NCBI RefSeq assembly: GCF_029319185.1
Contig: NZ_CP119754.1
Span: 1-64,000 of the forward strand
Length of the DNA stretch: 64,000 nt
Source of the DNA: Superficieibacter sp. HKU1
Lineage (GTDB): Bacteria; Pseudomonadota; Gammaproteobacteria; Enterobacterales; Enterobacteriaceae
Reading direction: 5' to 3'
Numbering within the stretch: position 1 is the stretch's first letter; every line of letters starts with the position of its first letter. The notes beneath the pieces were generated by a model that saw only the letters and a program-made list of their open reading frames with translations, was not told the DNA's origin and did no database searches. Shown one piece after another: positions 51,778 to 59,380 of the stretch. The position numbers were made by a program, and so were the translations under genes.

Positions 51778-52194
51778 ATGGAACTCACCGTGACGCAAAC
51801 TGTTACCCCGGAGGATCAAGAAGAGCTCCTTAACGGGTTACGGGTATATAACAGCCAGTTTATTGACGCCAGCGGCTGGGGCAGGTTGGGCGTTTATGCC
51901 CGCGATGAGAATGGGAAGATGACCGGTGGGGTGATTGCAGATCAGAAAGGGGAGTGGCTGTGTATTCAGTATCTGTGGGTGAGCGACGCCATGCGCGGTT
52001 CCGGGTTGGGGACCAAACTTATGGCCGCCGCCGAACACCAGGCGCAGGAGATGGGCTGCCTGAACGCTATGGTAGATACCGTCAGTTTCCAGGCGCTGCC
52101 GTTTTACCAGAAAAAGGGCTATCAGCTTAAGATGACGCTGGAGGATTTCCCGCAGAAGGGGATGCAGCGGCACTATCTGGCGAAAGCGCTGTAA
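51778..52194 (+). CDS. GNAT-family N-acetyltransferase
   Basis: The 138-residue product has the acetyl-CoA pyrophosphate loop VSDAMRGSGLGTKLMAAAE (R/Q-x-x-G-x-G/A) and the C-terminal FQALPFYQKKGYQ typical of GNAT enzymes. The acceptor is unknown. The start ATG 51778 follows TGAGGAATTA. It is not clearly part of an operon. Confidence 0.82.
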   Translation: MELTVTQTVTPEDQEELLNGLRVYNSQFIDASGWGRLGVYARDENGKMTGGVIADQKGEWLCIQYLWVSDAMRGSGLGTKLMAAAEHQAQEMGCLNAMVDTVSFQALPFYQKKGYQLKMTLEDFPQKGMQRHYLAKAL

Positions 52195-52219
52195 AGGGTG
52201 AAGTAGCTGATACGTGCCC

Positions 52220-52648
52220 CGACAGTGAACGGCGAGCTGGATGCTAACGTATTCCCGCTCCCCTTTTCTGGTGGAGGAGAATAAAGCGGCAGAAAAGGTC
52301 CGTGATCTTATTCGTGCCTGTCAGACGCCTGTCGTGGCTGCGCAGGCGAAAAAACCGTTAATGACAGGGCAGTTCCTGGCGGATAATGACCATCCGAACC
52401 CCGTCACCGTGGTACAATTTGCGGGTGGGATCACGTTATTCAAAAGCGTTAATGAGATCGGTTTTTGCGCACTCTCATTCTGGCGGCCAGGCGATCTACA
52501 CCGCCGTCGTAACAGAGCGCCGATCGGGGCAACACTCGCGTTCTGGTTCAGATCCCCACCTTTACCGGTTTTTACCGCCAGGAACGGCACCCGGCGGGCC
52601 GATTGTGGTAAATTTCACCCCCGCAGTGAATCACCGCACTATCCATGA
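52220..52648 (+). pseudogene. Probable degraded coding sequence upstream of nhaA
   Basis: Plausible protein text appears in successive frames. Before an early stop comes APTVNGELDANVFPLPFSGG. Then, in the 52241 frame, come CQTPVVAAQAKKPLMTGQFL and NPVTVVQFAGGITLF. Next, in another frame, comes SGGQAIYTAVVTERRS. Finally, in the third, comes NTRVLVQIPTFTGFYRQER before a stop. This pattern suggests one gene broken by several frameshifts. I do not recognise the family. The 135-residue open frame at 52241-52648 taken alone changes from ordinary to Arg/Pro-rich text halfway, so I do not accept it as an intact gene. Confidence 0.4.
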
Positions 52649-52660
52649 CAAGGAGGCCTT

Positions 52661-53854
52661 GTGCCAGACGTAATTACCCGCATCACACGACGCCAGGCCA
52701 GAGCGCTGGTCTCGATGTTTCAGTCGGCTTCTGCCGGAGGGATCGTCCTCATCATTGCGTCGGCGGCAGCCATCGCCGTCGCTAACTCCTCGCTGGTCGA
52801 AATATATCGCTGGCTGCTCCATTACTCCATTGCCGGGTTGAGCCTTGAGCTATGGGTCAATGATGCGCTAATGGCCATTTTCTTTCTGCTGGTGGGGCTG
52901 GAGATCAAACGTGAACTGCTGATCGGCCAACTGGCGACCTGGGGACAACGAGCGCTTCCCGGTCTGGCCGCGCTGGGCGGGATGGCGGTTCCGGCACTCA
53001 TCTACCTGGGCTTTAACCTCAGCAATGGCGAAACCATCGCGGGCTGGGCGATCCCTTCTGCTACGGACATCGCCTTTGCACTGGGCGTGCTGGCGCTGCT
53101 CGGTAGCCGTGTGCCGATCTCACTGAAAATTTTCCTTTCTGCGCTGGCGGTTCTTGATGATATGGGCGCAGTTATTATCATTGCGCTTTTCTATACCGGC
53201 GGGATCTCTGCCGCGATGCTGGCGGCAGCGGCCGGCATTGTCGTGCTGCTTATGGTAATGAACCGAATGGGCGTAAAACGCCTCACCCCTTATTTACTGG
53301 CGGGGGCCCTGTTGTGGTTCTTTATGTTGCAGTCCGGCGTGCATGCCACTATCGCAGGGATTTTGCTGGCGCTGTTCATTCCGCTTAAGGGTAAAGATGA
53401 ACAGCAGGACGCGCCGCTGGACAAACTTGAACATGCGCTTTCACCGTGGGTGACATTCCTGATCCTGCCGCTGTTTGGCTTCGCCAACGCGGGCGTGTCG
53501 TTGAGCGGACTGACGATGGACGACCTGCTTTCGCCTGTACCCGTAGGCGTGGCGCTGGGGCTGTTCATTGGTAAGCAGATTGGCGTGTTTGGCATGGCGC
53601 TGTTGGCCATTAAGACCGGTCTGGCTCCTCGTCCGCATGGCAGCTCGTGGTCGCAGATCTATGGTGTATCCGTGCTGTGCGGCATTGGTTTTACCATGAG
53701 TCTGTTTATCGGTAACCTGGCATTTGCCCGTTCACCGCTGCTGGTGGATGAAGTGAAAATCGGCGTGCTGGCAGGCTCCATTGTGGCAGCGCTGGTCGGT
53801 ATGCTGATCCTGCGTTTTTCGTCCTCCAGAAACGAGTCGCACAAGGCACATTGA
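52661..53854 (+). CDS. nhaA: NhaA-family Na+/H+ antiporter
   Basis: The 397-residue product starts at GTG 52661 after AGGAGG. It has 12 membrane segments and the NhaA pair D166/D167 in ALAVLDDMGAVIIIALF plus D136 in IPSATDIAFALGVLALLGSR, matching the ion-binding D163/D164 and D133 of E. coli NhaA. Elsewhere it differs considerably from E. coli NhaA, so it is likely a paralogue rather than the housekeeping copy. It exchanges Na+ or Li+ for protons at alkaline pH (family knowledge). Confidence 0.88.
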   Translation: MPDVITRITRRQARALVSMFQSASAGGIVLIIASAAAIAVANSSLVEIYRWLLHYSIAGLSLELWVNDALMAIFFLLVGLEIKRELLIGQLATWGQRALPGLAALGGMAVPALIYLGFNLSNGETIAGWAIPSATDIAFALGVLALLGSRVPISLKIFLSALAVLDDMGAVIIIALFYTGGISAAMLAAAAGIVVLLMVMNRMGVKRLTPYLLAGALLWFFMLQSGVHATIAGILLALFIPLKGKDEQQDAPLDKLEHALSPWVTFLILPLFGFANAGVSLSGLTMDDLLSPVPVGVALGLFIGKQIGVFGMALLAIKTGLAPRPHGSSWSQIYGVSVLCGIGFTMSLFIGNLAFARSPLLVDEVKIGVLAGSIVAALVGMLILRFSSSRNESHKAH

Positions 53855-53947
53855 CCCGATTCCATCGTTATATGCCCACTGGCCTGCGGTACGCCGCAGG
53901 CTGAGGGCTTATCCTTTCTCCTGTAGCCGCCTGATACTGGAGCAAAG

Positions 53948-54724
53948 ATGAACATCACACAAATTCGTAACGCCACTCAACTTATTACCTATGGTGGGAG
54001 CCGTTTTCTCATCGACCCAATGCTGGCAGACAAAGACGCATACCCCGGTTTTGCGGGTTCGGCGCGGGCCGAACTGCGTAACCCGCGTACTGCGCTGCCC
54101 CTTCCGCTGGCGACATTGCTGGATGTGGATGCGATAATCGTCACGCATACCCATCTCGATCACTGGGATGATGCCGCCGCCGCGCTGATCCCCAAATCAA
54201 TGCTGATTTTTGTGCAAAATGAAAGCGATCGGGATCTGCTGCGGGAGCAGGGATTCAGCCAGCTCAAGGTGCTCGGCGAGACCACGCACTTCGGCGATAT
54301 CACTCTGATCAAAACTGACGGTCAACATGGCCCCGATGAAGCTTATGCGAATGCGGAACTCGCCGCGCGTCTTGGCGATGCCTGTGGCCTGGTGTTTATG
54401 CATCCACAGGAAAAGACGCTGTACCTGGCTGGCGATACGATCTGGGTTCCGCCGGTGGAAACCACGTTGCGTCAATATCAGCCGGATGTTGTCGTACTGA
54501 ACGCCGGATGGGCGCATATTATTGGCGTGGGAGCGATTATCATGGGAAGCGAAGATTTACTCAGAACACATCGGATAGTACCGCAGGCACGTATTATCGC
54601 GACCCATATGGAAGCAGTAAATCATTGCCTTCTGACGCGTGCGCAGTTGCGCGAGTATGTTGATGCCAACCAGTTTGGTGACAGAGTGAGCATTCCGCAG
54701 GATGGCGAAACCGTTACCTGTTAA
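53948..54724 (+). CDS. Metallo-beta-lactamase-fold hydrolase
   Basis: The 258-residue product has the metal-binding motif THTHLDHW and further ligands in DGQHG, LAGDTIW and ATHMEAVNH. It resembles UlaG-like/YcbX-type lactonase or phosphodiesterase relatives. The start ATG 53948 follows GGAGCAAAG. The AraC/DJ-1 regulator gene begins 12 bases downstream, so the two are probably cotranscribed. Substrate unknown. Confidence 0.8.
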   Translation: MNITQIRNATQLITYGGSRFLIDPMLADKDAYPGFAGSARAELRNPRTALPLPLATLLDVDAIIVTHTHLDHWDDAAAALIPKSMLIFVQNESDRDLLREQGFSQLKVLGETTHFGDITLIKTDGQHGPDEAYANAELAARLGDACGLVFMHPQEKTLYLAGDTIWVPPVETTLRQYQPDVVVLNAGWAHIIGVGAIIMGSEDLLRTHRIVPQARIIATHMEAVNHCLLTRAQLREYVDANQFGDRVSIPQDGETVTC

Positions 54725-54739
54725 TCCCGGAGGAGAATG

Positions 54740-55693
54740 ATGTCAGCGCTGGCCGTCGCCCTTGTCGTTACGCCGAATTTCAGCCCGTTTCACCTTTCCG
54801 TACCGTGCATTCTTTTTGGCGACGGCATTGCCACCCGCAACCTGTTCAACCTGAAAATATGTGCGCAAACGCCAGGCTCGGTGAACTCGGCTTCGGGATT
54901 CTCAGTGGCGGCAACCCACGGTTTTGACGCCATTGCGCAGGCCGACATTGTGATCGTACCGTTCTGGCATAGCGTCAACGAGCGTCCACCGCAGGCGCTT
55001 CTCGACAGTCTGGTGGCGGCGCACCGTAACGGCGCACAGGTGGTCGGATTGTGCCTCGGCGCGTTTGTTCTCGGCTATGCCGGGCTGCTGGACGGTCGCC
55101 ATGCGGCAACCCACTGGGAGTACGAGCAGGATTTTCAGCGGCTTTTTCCGCAGGCAAAGTTAGATATTAACGCGCTTTATCGCGATGATGATCGGCTGAT
55201 CACTTCTGCGGGCACGGCGGCGGCGCTGGATTGCTGCCTGTATATCATACGCCAGCGTTTCGGCAGCGCGACGGCAAACCAAATCGCCCGGCGGATGATT
55301 GTGCCGCCGCACCGCGAAGGTGGCCAGGCGCAGTTTATTGAACATTCTGTACCGCAAACGACCCAGGATGTACGTATCAATACCCTGATTGAGCACCTGC
55401 GGGATAATCTGAACCAGCCTCACGACCTTGAGGCGCTGGCGGCGCTGGCGTCTATGAGTCGCCGCACGCTGACGCGGCATTTTATGAAGGCCACCGGGCA
55501 GACGGTCGCCGACTGGATCGGTGCAGAACGTTTACGCCGCAGCCAGATGCTGCTGGAGAGCGGCGATCTGTCCGTTGAGCGGGTGGCGGAGCACGTTGGT
55601 TTTCAGTCAGCGGTGACTTTCCGCCAGCAATTTAAACGCCACTTCGGCGTCAGTCCTGGCGAGTGGCGTAAAACCTTTCGCGGTCAGGCGTAG
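54740..55693 (+). CDS. GlxA/FtrA-like transcriptional regulator (DJ-1/PfpI + AraC domains)
   Basis: The 317-residue product has an N-terminal glutamine-amidotransferase-like domain (about 5-180, with the nucleophile-elbow VGLCLGAFVLGYAGLLDGR). Two C-terminal AraC helix-turn-helices follow (DLEALAALASMSRRTLTRHFMKATG and SVERVAEHVGFQSAVTFRQQFKRHFG). ATG 54740 fits GGAGGAGA better than the adjacent ATG 54737. It probably controls the MBL hydrolase gene before it. Confidence 0.85.
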   Translation: MSALAVALVVTPNFSPFHLSVPCILFGDGIATRNLFNLKICAQTPGSVNSASGFSVAATHGFDAIAQADIVIVPFWHSVNERPPQALLDSLVAAHRNGAQVVGLCLGAFVLGYAGLLDGRHAATHWEYEQDFQRLFPQAKLDINALYRDDDRLITSAGTAAALDCCLYIIRQRFGSATANQIARRMIVPPHREGGQAQFIEHSVPQTTQDVRINTLIEHLRDNLNQPHDLEALAALASMSRRTLTRHFMKATGQTVADWIGAERLRRSQMLLESGDLSVERVAEHVGFQSAVTFRQQFKRHFGVSPGEWRKTFRGQA

Positions 55694-55718
55694 TACCGGG
55701 CCTGGGGTTCTAAGCACC

Positions 55719-55752
55719 TGTAGGCCGCGCAAGCGCAGCGCCGCCCGGCAGG
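55719..55752. repeat. REP-like element
   Basis: TGTAGGCCGCGCAAGCGC and GCGCCGCCCGGCAGGCC form an imperfect GC-rich hairpin in the convergent gap between the regulator and cupin genes. Confidence 0.6.
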
Positions 55753-55790
55753 CCAGCACGCTGATGCCGCATACTTTCCACCGGCCATAC

Positions 55791-56186
55791 TTACTGCCGA
55801 TACTGCTCGTCGGTCACTTTCTCCATCCACGTGACCGGGCTGCCATCGACCGCTTCGGCAATGGCGATATGGGTCATCGCATTCTCCGGCGTCGCGCCGT
55901 GCCAGTGTTTCACCCCTTCCGGTATCCAGACGATATCGCCCTGATGCATCTCCTGAATCGCCTCGCCCTTACACTGGATCCAGCCTTTGCCCTGCGTCAC
56001 GATCAGCGTCTGGCCCAGCGGATGCGTATGCCACGCGGTACGCGCGCCAGGTTCAAAGGTCACCGTCGCGCCGCCTACGCGAGCGGGAGCATCGGCGCTG
56101 AACGGCGCATCGATACGCACGCGACCGCTAAAATATGCCTCTGGCCCCTGCGCTGAGGCGATAGATCCGCTACGAATAATTTTCAT
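55791..56186 (-). CDS. Small cupin-domain protein
   Basis: The 131-residue single-domain cupin has both motifs: GARTAWHTHPLGQTLIVTQGKGW (metal ligands H, H, Q/E) and GDIVWIPEGVKHWHGATP. It resembles the cupins annotated as (R)-mandelonitrile lyase-like, though no enzymatic role can be assumed. It is divergent from a LysR gene that probably regulates it. Confidence 0.8.
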   Translation of the reverse strand: MKIIRSGSIASAQGPEAYFSGRVRIDAPFSADAPARVGGATVTFEPGARTAWHTHPLGQTLIVTQGKGWIQCKGEAIQEMHQGDIVWIPEGVKHWHGATPENAMTHIAIAEAVDGSPVTWMEKVTDEQYRQ

Positions 56187-56334
56187 GTGTTTCTCCTGCA
56201 GTAAACTCGTGCTTTAAGCTTACGCACTCCGGCGGCAAAGCATTACCCGCCTGGCCGGGAATGGACCTATGAATTCAATTCATCACTGCGCGCGTTATAC
56301 TCATCTCATCCCACGATTGCCCTGCGTAACCGAC

Positions 56335-57225
56335 ATGCTGAAAGAAAATTTTAACGATCTGATCGCCTTCCTGGTGGTAGCGCAGGAAAAGAGCTTTACC
56401 CGCGCGGCGGCAAAACTCGGGCTTTCCCAGTCGGCCCTCAGCCATTCCATGCGCGCCCTTGAAGAGCGAATGGGTATTCGTCTGCTCACCCGTACCACCC
56501 GTAGCGTCTCGCCGACGGAGGCGGGAGAACGGCTGATTGAGCGGATCGGCCCGCATTTTCAGGATATCGAAAATGAACTCAGCAGCCTGAAAGATATGCG
56601 TGACATTCCGGCGGGCAATATCCGTCTCACCGCGGGCGAGCATGCGGTGGATTACGTGCTATGGCCGGTGCTGCGAGATTTTATGGCCCGCTGGCCGGAC
56701 ATTAACGTAGAGGTCACGGTGGACAACGCGTTGATGGATATCGTCACGCAGCGCTTCGACGCCGGTATCCGGCTGGGGGAGGCGGTGGCGAAGGATATGA
56801 TCGCCATTCCCGTCAGCCCGCCAATGCGGATGGTGGTCGTCGGTTCGCCAGCGTACCTCCGCCAGCGCGGGACGCCCGTGGTACCTGCGGATCTTCAGCA
56901 GCATCGCTGCGTCAATATGCGGCTGCCGACGGCGGGTGGCCTGCTGCCGTGGGAGTTTTCACGCGACGGAAAAGCGCTGAAGGTCAGGGTGGAAGGTCAG
57001 TTAACAATCAACGCGTTGCATCACCGTATCGAAGCCGCTCGTGATGGCATGGGGCTGGTTTATATTCCGGAAGATAGCATTGCGCGGGAGATCGCCAACG
57101 GCGAGCTGGTCCGCGTGCTGGATGAGTGGTGCGAGCCGTTTCCGGGATATTATCTCTACTACCCCAGTCGCCGGCAGCACACCACCGCGTTTTCACTGTT
57201 CGTTGAGGCTATGCGATTGCCTTAA
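56335..57225 (+). CDS. LysR-family transcriptional regulator
   Basis: I use ATG 56335 (MLKENFNDLIAFLVVAQEKS), since the DNA-binding domain normally starts at the N-terminus; the frame is open 66 bases upstream. The 296-residue product has the LysR helix-turn-helix (SFTRAAAKLGLSQSALSHSMRALEERMGIRLLTRTTRSVSPTEAG) and a substrate-binding domain of the YhjC/AaeR-like branch. It is divergent from the cupin gene and convergent on yahK with a 4-base gap. Confidence 0.85.
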   Translation: MLKENFNDLIAFLVVAQEKSFTRAAAKLGLSQSALSHSMRALEERMGIRLLTRTTRSVSPTEAGERLIERIGPHFQDIENELSSLKDMRDIPAGNIRLTAGEHAVDYVLWPVLRDFMARWPDINVEVTVDNALMDIVTQRFDAGIRLGEAVAKDMIAIPVSPPMRMVVVGSPAYLRQRGTPVVPADLQQHRCVNMRLPTAGGLLPWEFSRDGKALKVRVEGQLTINALHHRIEAARDGMGLVYIPEDSIAREIANGELVRVLDEWCEPFPGYYLYYPSRRQHTTAFSLFVEAMRLP

Positions 57226-57229
57226 CGGA

Positions 57230-58285
57230 TCATGCTTGCAGCGTGGCCATATCGATCACAAAGCGGTATTTCACATCGCTTTTCAACAACCGGTCATAGG
57301 CTTCATTAATTTCATCCATGCGGATGATCTCAATGTCTGACGTAATATTGTGCTCGCCACAAAAATCCAGCATCTGCTGGGTTTCTTCAATCCCGCCAAT
57401 GCAGGAGCCGGAGACGGAACGGCGTCCCATAATCAGCGGCAGCGTATTGAGCGTCGGGTCGACATCGCCCAGCAAACCAACGAACACCAGCGTGCCGTCG
57501 AGGGTCAGTGTCGGCATATAAGGGTTGATATCATGTGCGTAAGGCACAGTGTCGATGATTAAATCGAACTGGCCTTTTACCGCGTCCATCTGCTGTGCGT
57601 CAGTGGAGAGCACCACATGATGCGCCCCCAGACGCCGCGCGTCGGCCTCTTTGCCAGGCGAGCGAGTAAACAGCGTGACCTCCGCGCCCAGCGCGTGCGC
57701 CAGTTTCAGCGCCATATGCCCCAGACCGCCCAACCCGGTCACCGCCACTTTACTGCCTTTGGTCACGCCCCAGCGGATCAGCGGCGACCAGGTAGTGATC
57801 CCGGCGCAGAGCAGCGGCGCGACCGCTTTCACATCAAGGCTTTCCGGGATGCGCAACACGAAATCCTGGGTGCAGGTAATGGAGCGGGAATAGCCGCCGT
57901 AGGTAGGGCGATGGTCGTGGGGATCAACGCCGTTATATGTCTGCGTGCAGCCCGCTTCGCAATATTGTTCCAGTCCGGACTGACAAGGGGAACACTCGCG
58001 ACAGGAATCGACCATACAGCCAACGCCAACCAAATCGCCGGGTTTGAATTTTGTCACCTTGTCGCCCACAGAGGCTACACGCCCGACAATTTCATGGCCC
58101 GGTACGACCGGGTATTGGCTGAAACCCCAGTCGTCGCGCGCCTGGTGGAGATCGGAATGGCAAACGCCGCAGTAGAGAATATCAATAACCACGTCATCTT
58201 CACGACGATCGCGACGTTCAAAATGAAAAGGGGCCAGCGGCGCTTTTGCTGACTGCGCGGCGTAGCCGAGGATAGTAACCGTCAT
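57230..58285 (-). CDS. yahK: Zinc-dependent NADP(H) alcohol/aldehyde reductase YahK
   Basis: The start ATG 58285 (MTVTILGYAAQSAKAPLAP) gives 351 residues, close to E. coli YahK. Catalytic zinc ligands lie in YCGVCHSDLHQ and PGHEIVGRV, and four structural zinc cysteines in CRECSPCQSGLEQYC. The cofactor motif is VTGLGGLGHMALKLAHALG. The enzyme reduces a range of aldehydes with NADPH (known for YahK). In K-12 yahK lies elsewhere on the chromosome (from memory). Confidence 0.88.
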   Translation of the reverse strand: MTVTILGYAAQSAKAPLAPFHFERRDRREDDVVIDILYCGVCHSDLHQARDDWGFSQYPVVPGHEIVGRVASVGDKVTKFKPGDLVGVGCMVDSCRECSPCQSGLEQYCEAGCTQTYNGVDPHDHRPTYGGYSRSITCTQDFVLRIPESLDVKAVAPLLCAGITTWSPLIRWGVTKGSKVAVTGLGGLGHMALKLAHALGAEVTLFTRSPGKEADARRLGAHHVVLSTDAQQMDAVKGQFDLIIDTVPYAHDINPYMPTLTLDGTLVFVGLLGDVDPTLNTLPLIMGRRSVSGSCIGGIEETQQMLDFCGEHNITSDIEIIRMDEINEAYDRLLKSDVKYRFVIDMATLQA

Positions 58286-58303
58286 AGTAACTCCTGCTTT
58301 CAA

Positions 58304-58654
58304 GGGACGCGAATACCTGAGACGTTAAGGATAAGGGCCTTCAGGCGAGGGGATAAGCCGTTAAAAACAACAAGAGGTGATGAAGTACATTCATGAATGA
58401 ATGTCCGGACCGTATTTATCTTAGTTCGCCTTATCGGGAGATGTTTTGCTGTTTGCGCCATACAGGCTTGAGCCGGGCCACGAGCTGCATAACCAGCAAG
58501 CGTTATCTGGCAGAATTGCAGACGTGGGTAGATGGTAGACTCACCCTGCCTCTGTGCTGAGGGAGTGAATATGGTTTTTTCGTTTATTTTGAATATTTCG
58601 CTTTTCGATTATTTCGATTACGCTTATAGCCATTATTTGAAAAAAGCGAATGCA
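58304..58654. other. Intergenic region between yahK and the antitoxin-like gene
   Basis: About 350 bases without a convincing gene. It holds a perfect 12-base palindrome CATTCATGAATG (58388-58399), roughly 100 bases upstream of yahK. Near 58570-58625 it has an AT-rich stretch with recurring TTTCG/TTTTCG units just before the antitoxin-like gene, possibly its operator. An in-frame extension of that gene through this stretch is hydrophobic and lacks a good start. Confidence 0.4.
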
Positions 58655-59113
58655 ATGACAACGCTCTTGAACAACCTAAACCTGCCGGACAGTCGGGAAA
58701 GTGAACTGGCACAGCGTGGACAACGGGAGCTGGCGGCATATATTTCAACCAAACTTGAAACCCACCATATTTCTATTGTCACTGACGATAAGAAAAACCA
58801 TAGCATCGAGCTGCCGACAAGCGCGCTCACTATGCTGATGGATATTCTGGGGGAGCTGGCTGCCGGTAATGCGGTGCAGGTCGTTCCGGTACATGCTGAG
58901 CTCACTACCCAGGAGGCGGCAAATATGCTTAACGTTTCGCGCCCTCATCTGGTCAAGTTACTGGAAGAAGGCAAGCTGCCTTTTCACAAAACGGGTCGAC
59001 ATCGTAGGGTTTTATTCGCTGATTTAATGGAATATAAAAAGCGCCGTGAGAATGACAGCCTGGAAGCTATGCAGGCTCTGTCCGATCAAGCGCAGGACTT
59101 AGGGATGTATTAA
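58655..59113 (+). CDS. Excisionase-type helix-turn-helix protein, antitoxin-like
   Basis: The 152-residue product (ATG 58655, MTTLLNNLNLPDSRESEL) has an N-terminal helical part. A C-terminal MerR/Xis-like DNA-binding domain follows (about 90-135, LTTQEAANMLNVSRPHLVKLLEEGKLPFHKTGRHRRV). This is the architecture of antitoxins paired with PIN-domain toxins. Its stop codon overlaps an ATG (TAATG at 59111-59115), the typical coupling to a toxin gene, but only a short toxin remnant follows. Confidence 0.78.
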   Translation: MTTLLNNLNLPDSRESELAQRGQRELAAYISTKLETHHISIVTDDKKNHSIELPTSALTMLMDILGELAAGNAVQVVPVHAELTTQEAANMLNVSRPHLVKLLEEGKLPFHKTGRHRRVLFADLMEYKKRRENDSLEAMQALSDQAQDLGMY

Positions 59114-59116
59114 TGA

Positions 59117-59233
59117 ATGAGACATTCTCTCAGGCATCCTTCCCTGACGACAGATGAATTTCTGGAGATGTTACTAAAGCAGGGCCTGCTGATGACAGTC
59201 AGGATGCTGGAAGAATATCAATATGCGATTTAA
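59117..59233 (+). pseudogene. Remnant of a PIN-domain toxin gene (C-terminal end)
   Basis: A 38-codon frame encodes LTTDEFLEMLLKQGLLMTVR then MLEEYQ. This resembles the conserved C-terminus of PIN toxins paired with excisionase-type antitoxins (pattern L-D-x-L-x-R-Q-G-L-x-x-T-V-x-x-L). The catalytic PIN domain, about 130 residues, is missing between the antitoxin stop and this fragment. Probably an internal deletion left antitoxin plus toxin tail. Confidence 0.6.
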
Positions 59234-59380
59234 ATCGCGCTTTCCTGGCAACCTCATGAAAAATAACGCCTGAGATCCACTAAATCATGACGAAAACCTA
59301 TTCTTCCCGCCTTGTCTCTTTTTCGCATAAAGGAATAGTGTATGGTCTGAATCTTCTTTATTTATGTGTCCGGTAACAAG

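Noticed and set aside
52241..52648. Intact 135-residue gene
   Set aside because: The second half becomes Arg/Pro-rich while better protein text continues in the other frames, so a broken gene is more likely.
58532..58654. N-terminal extension of the antitoxin-like protein
   Set aside because: The extension is a hydrophobic low-complexity translation of an AT-rich repeat-containing leader, while MTTLLNNLNL at 58655 gives the usual family start.
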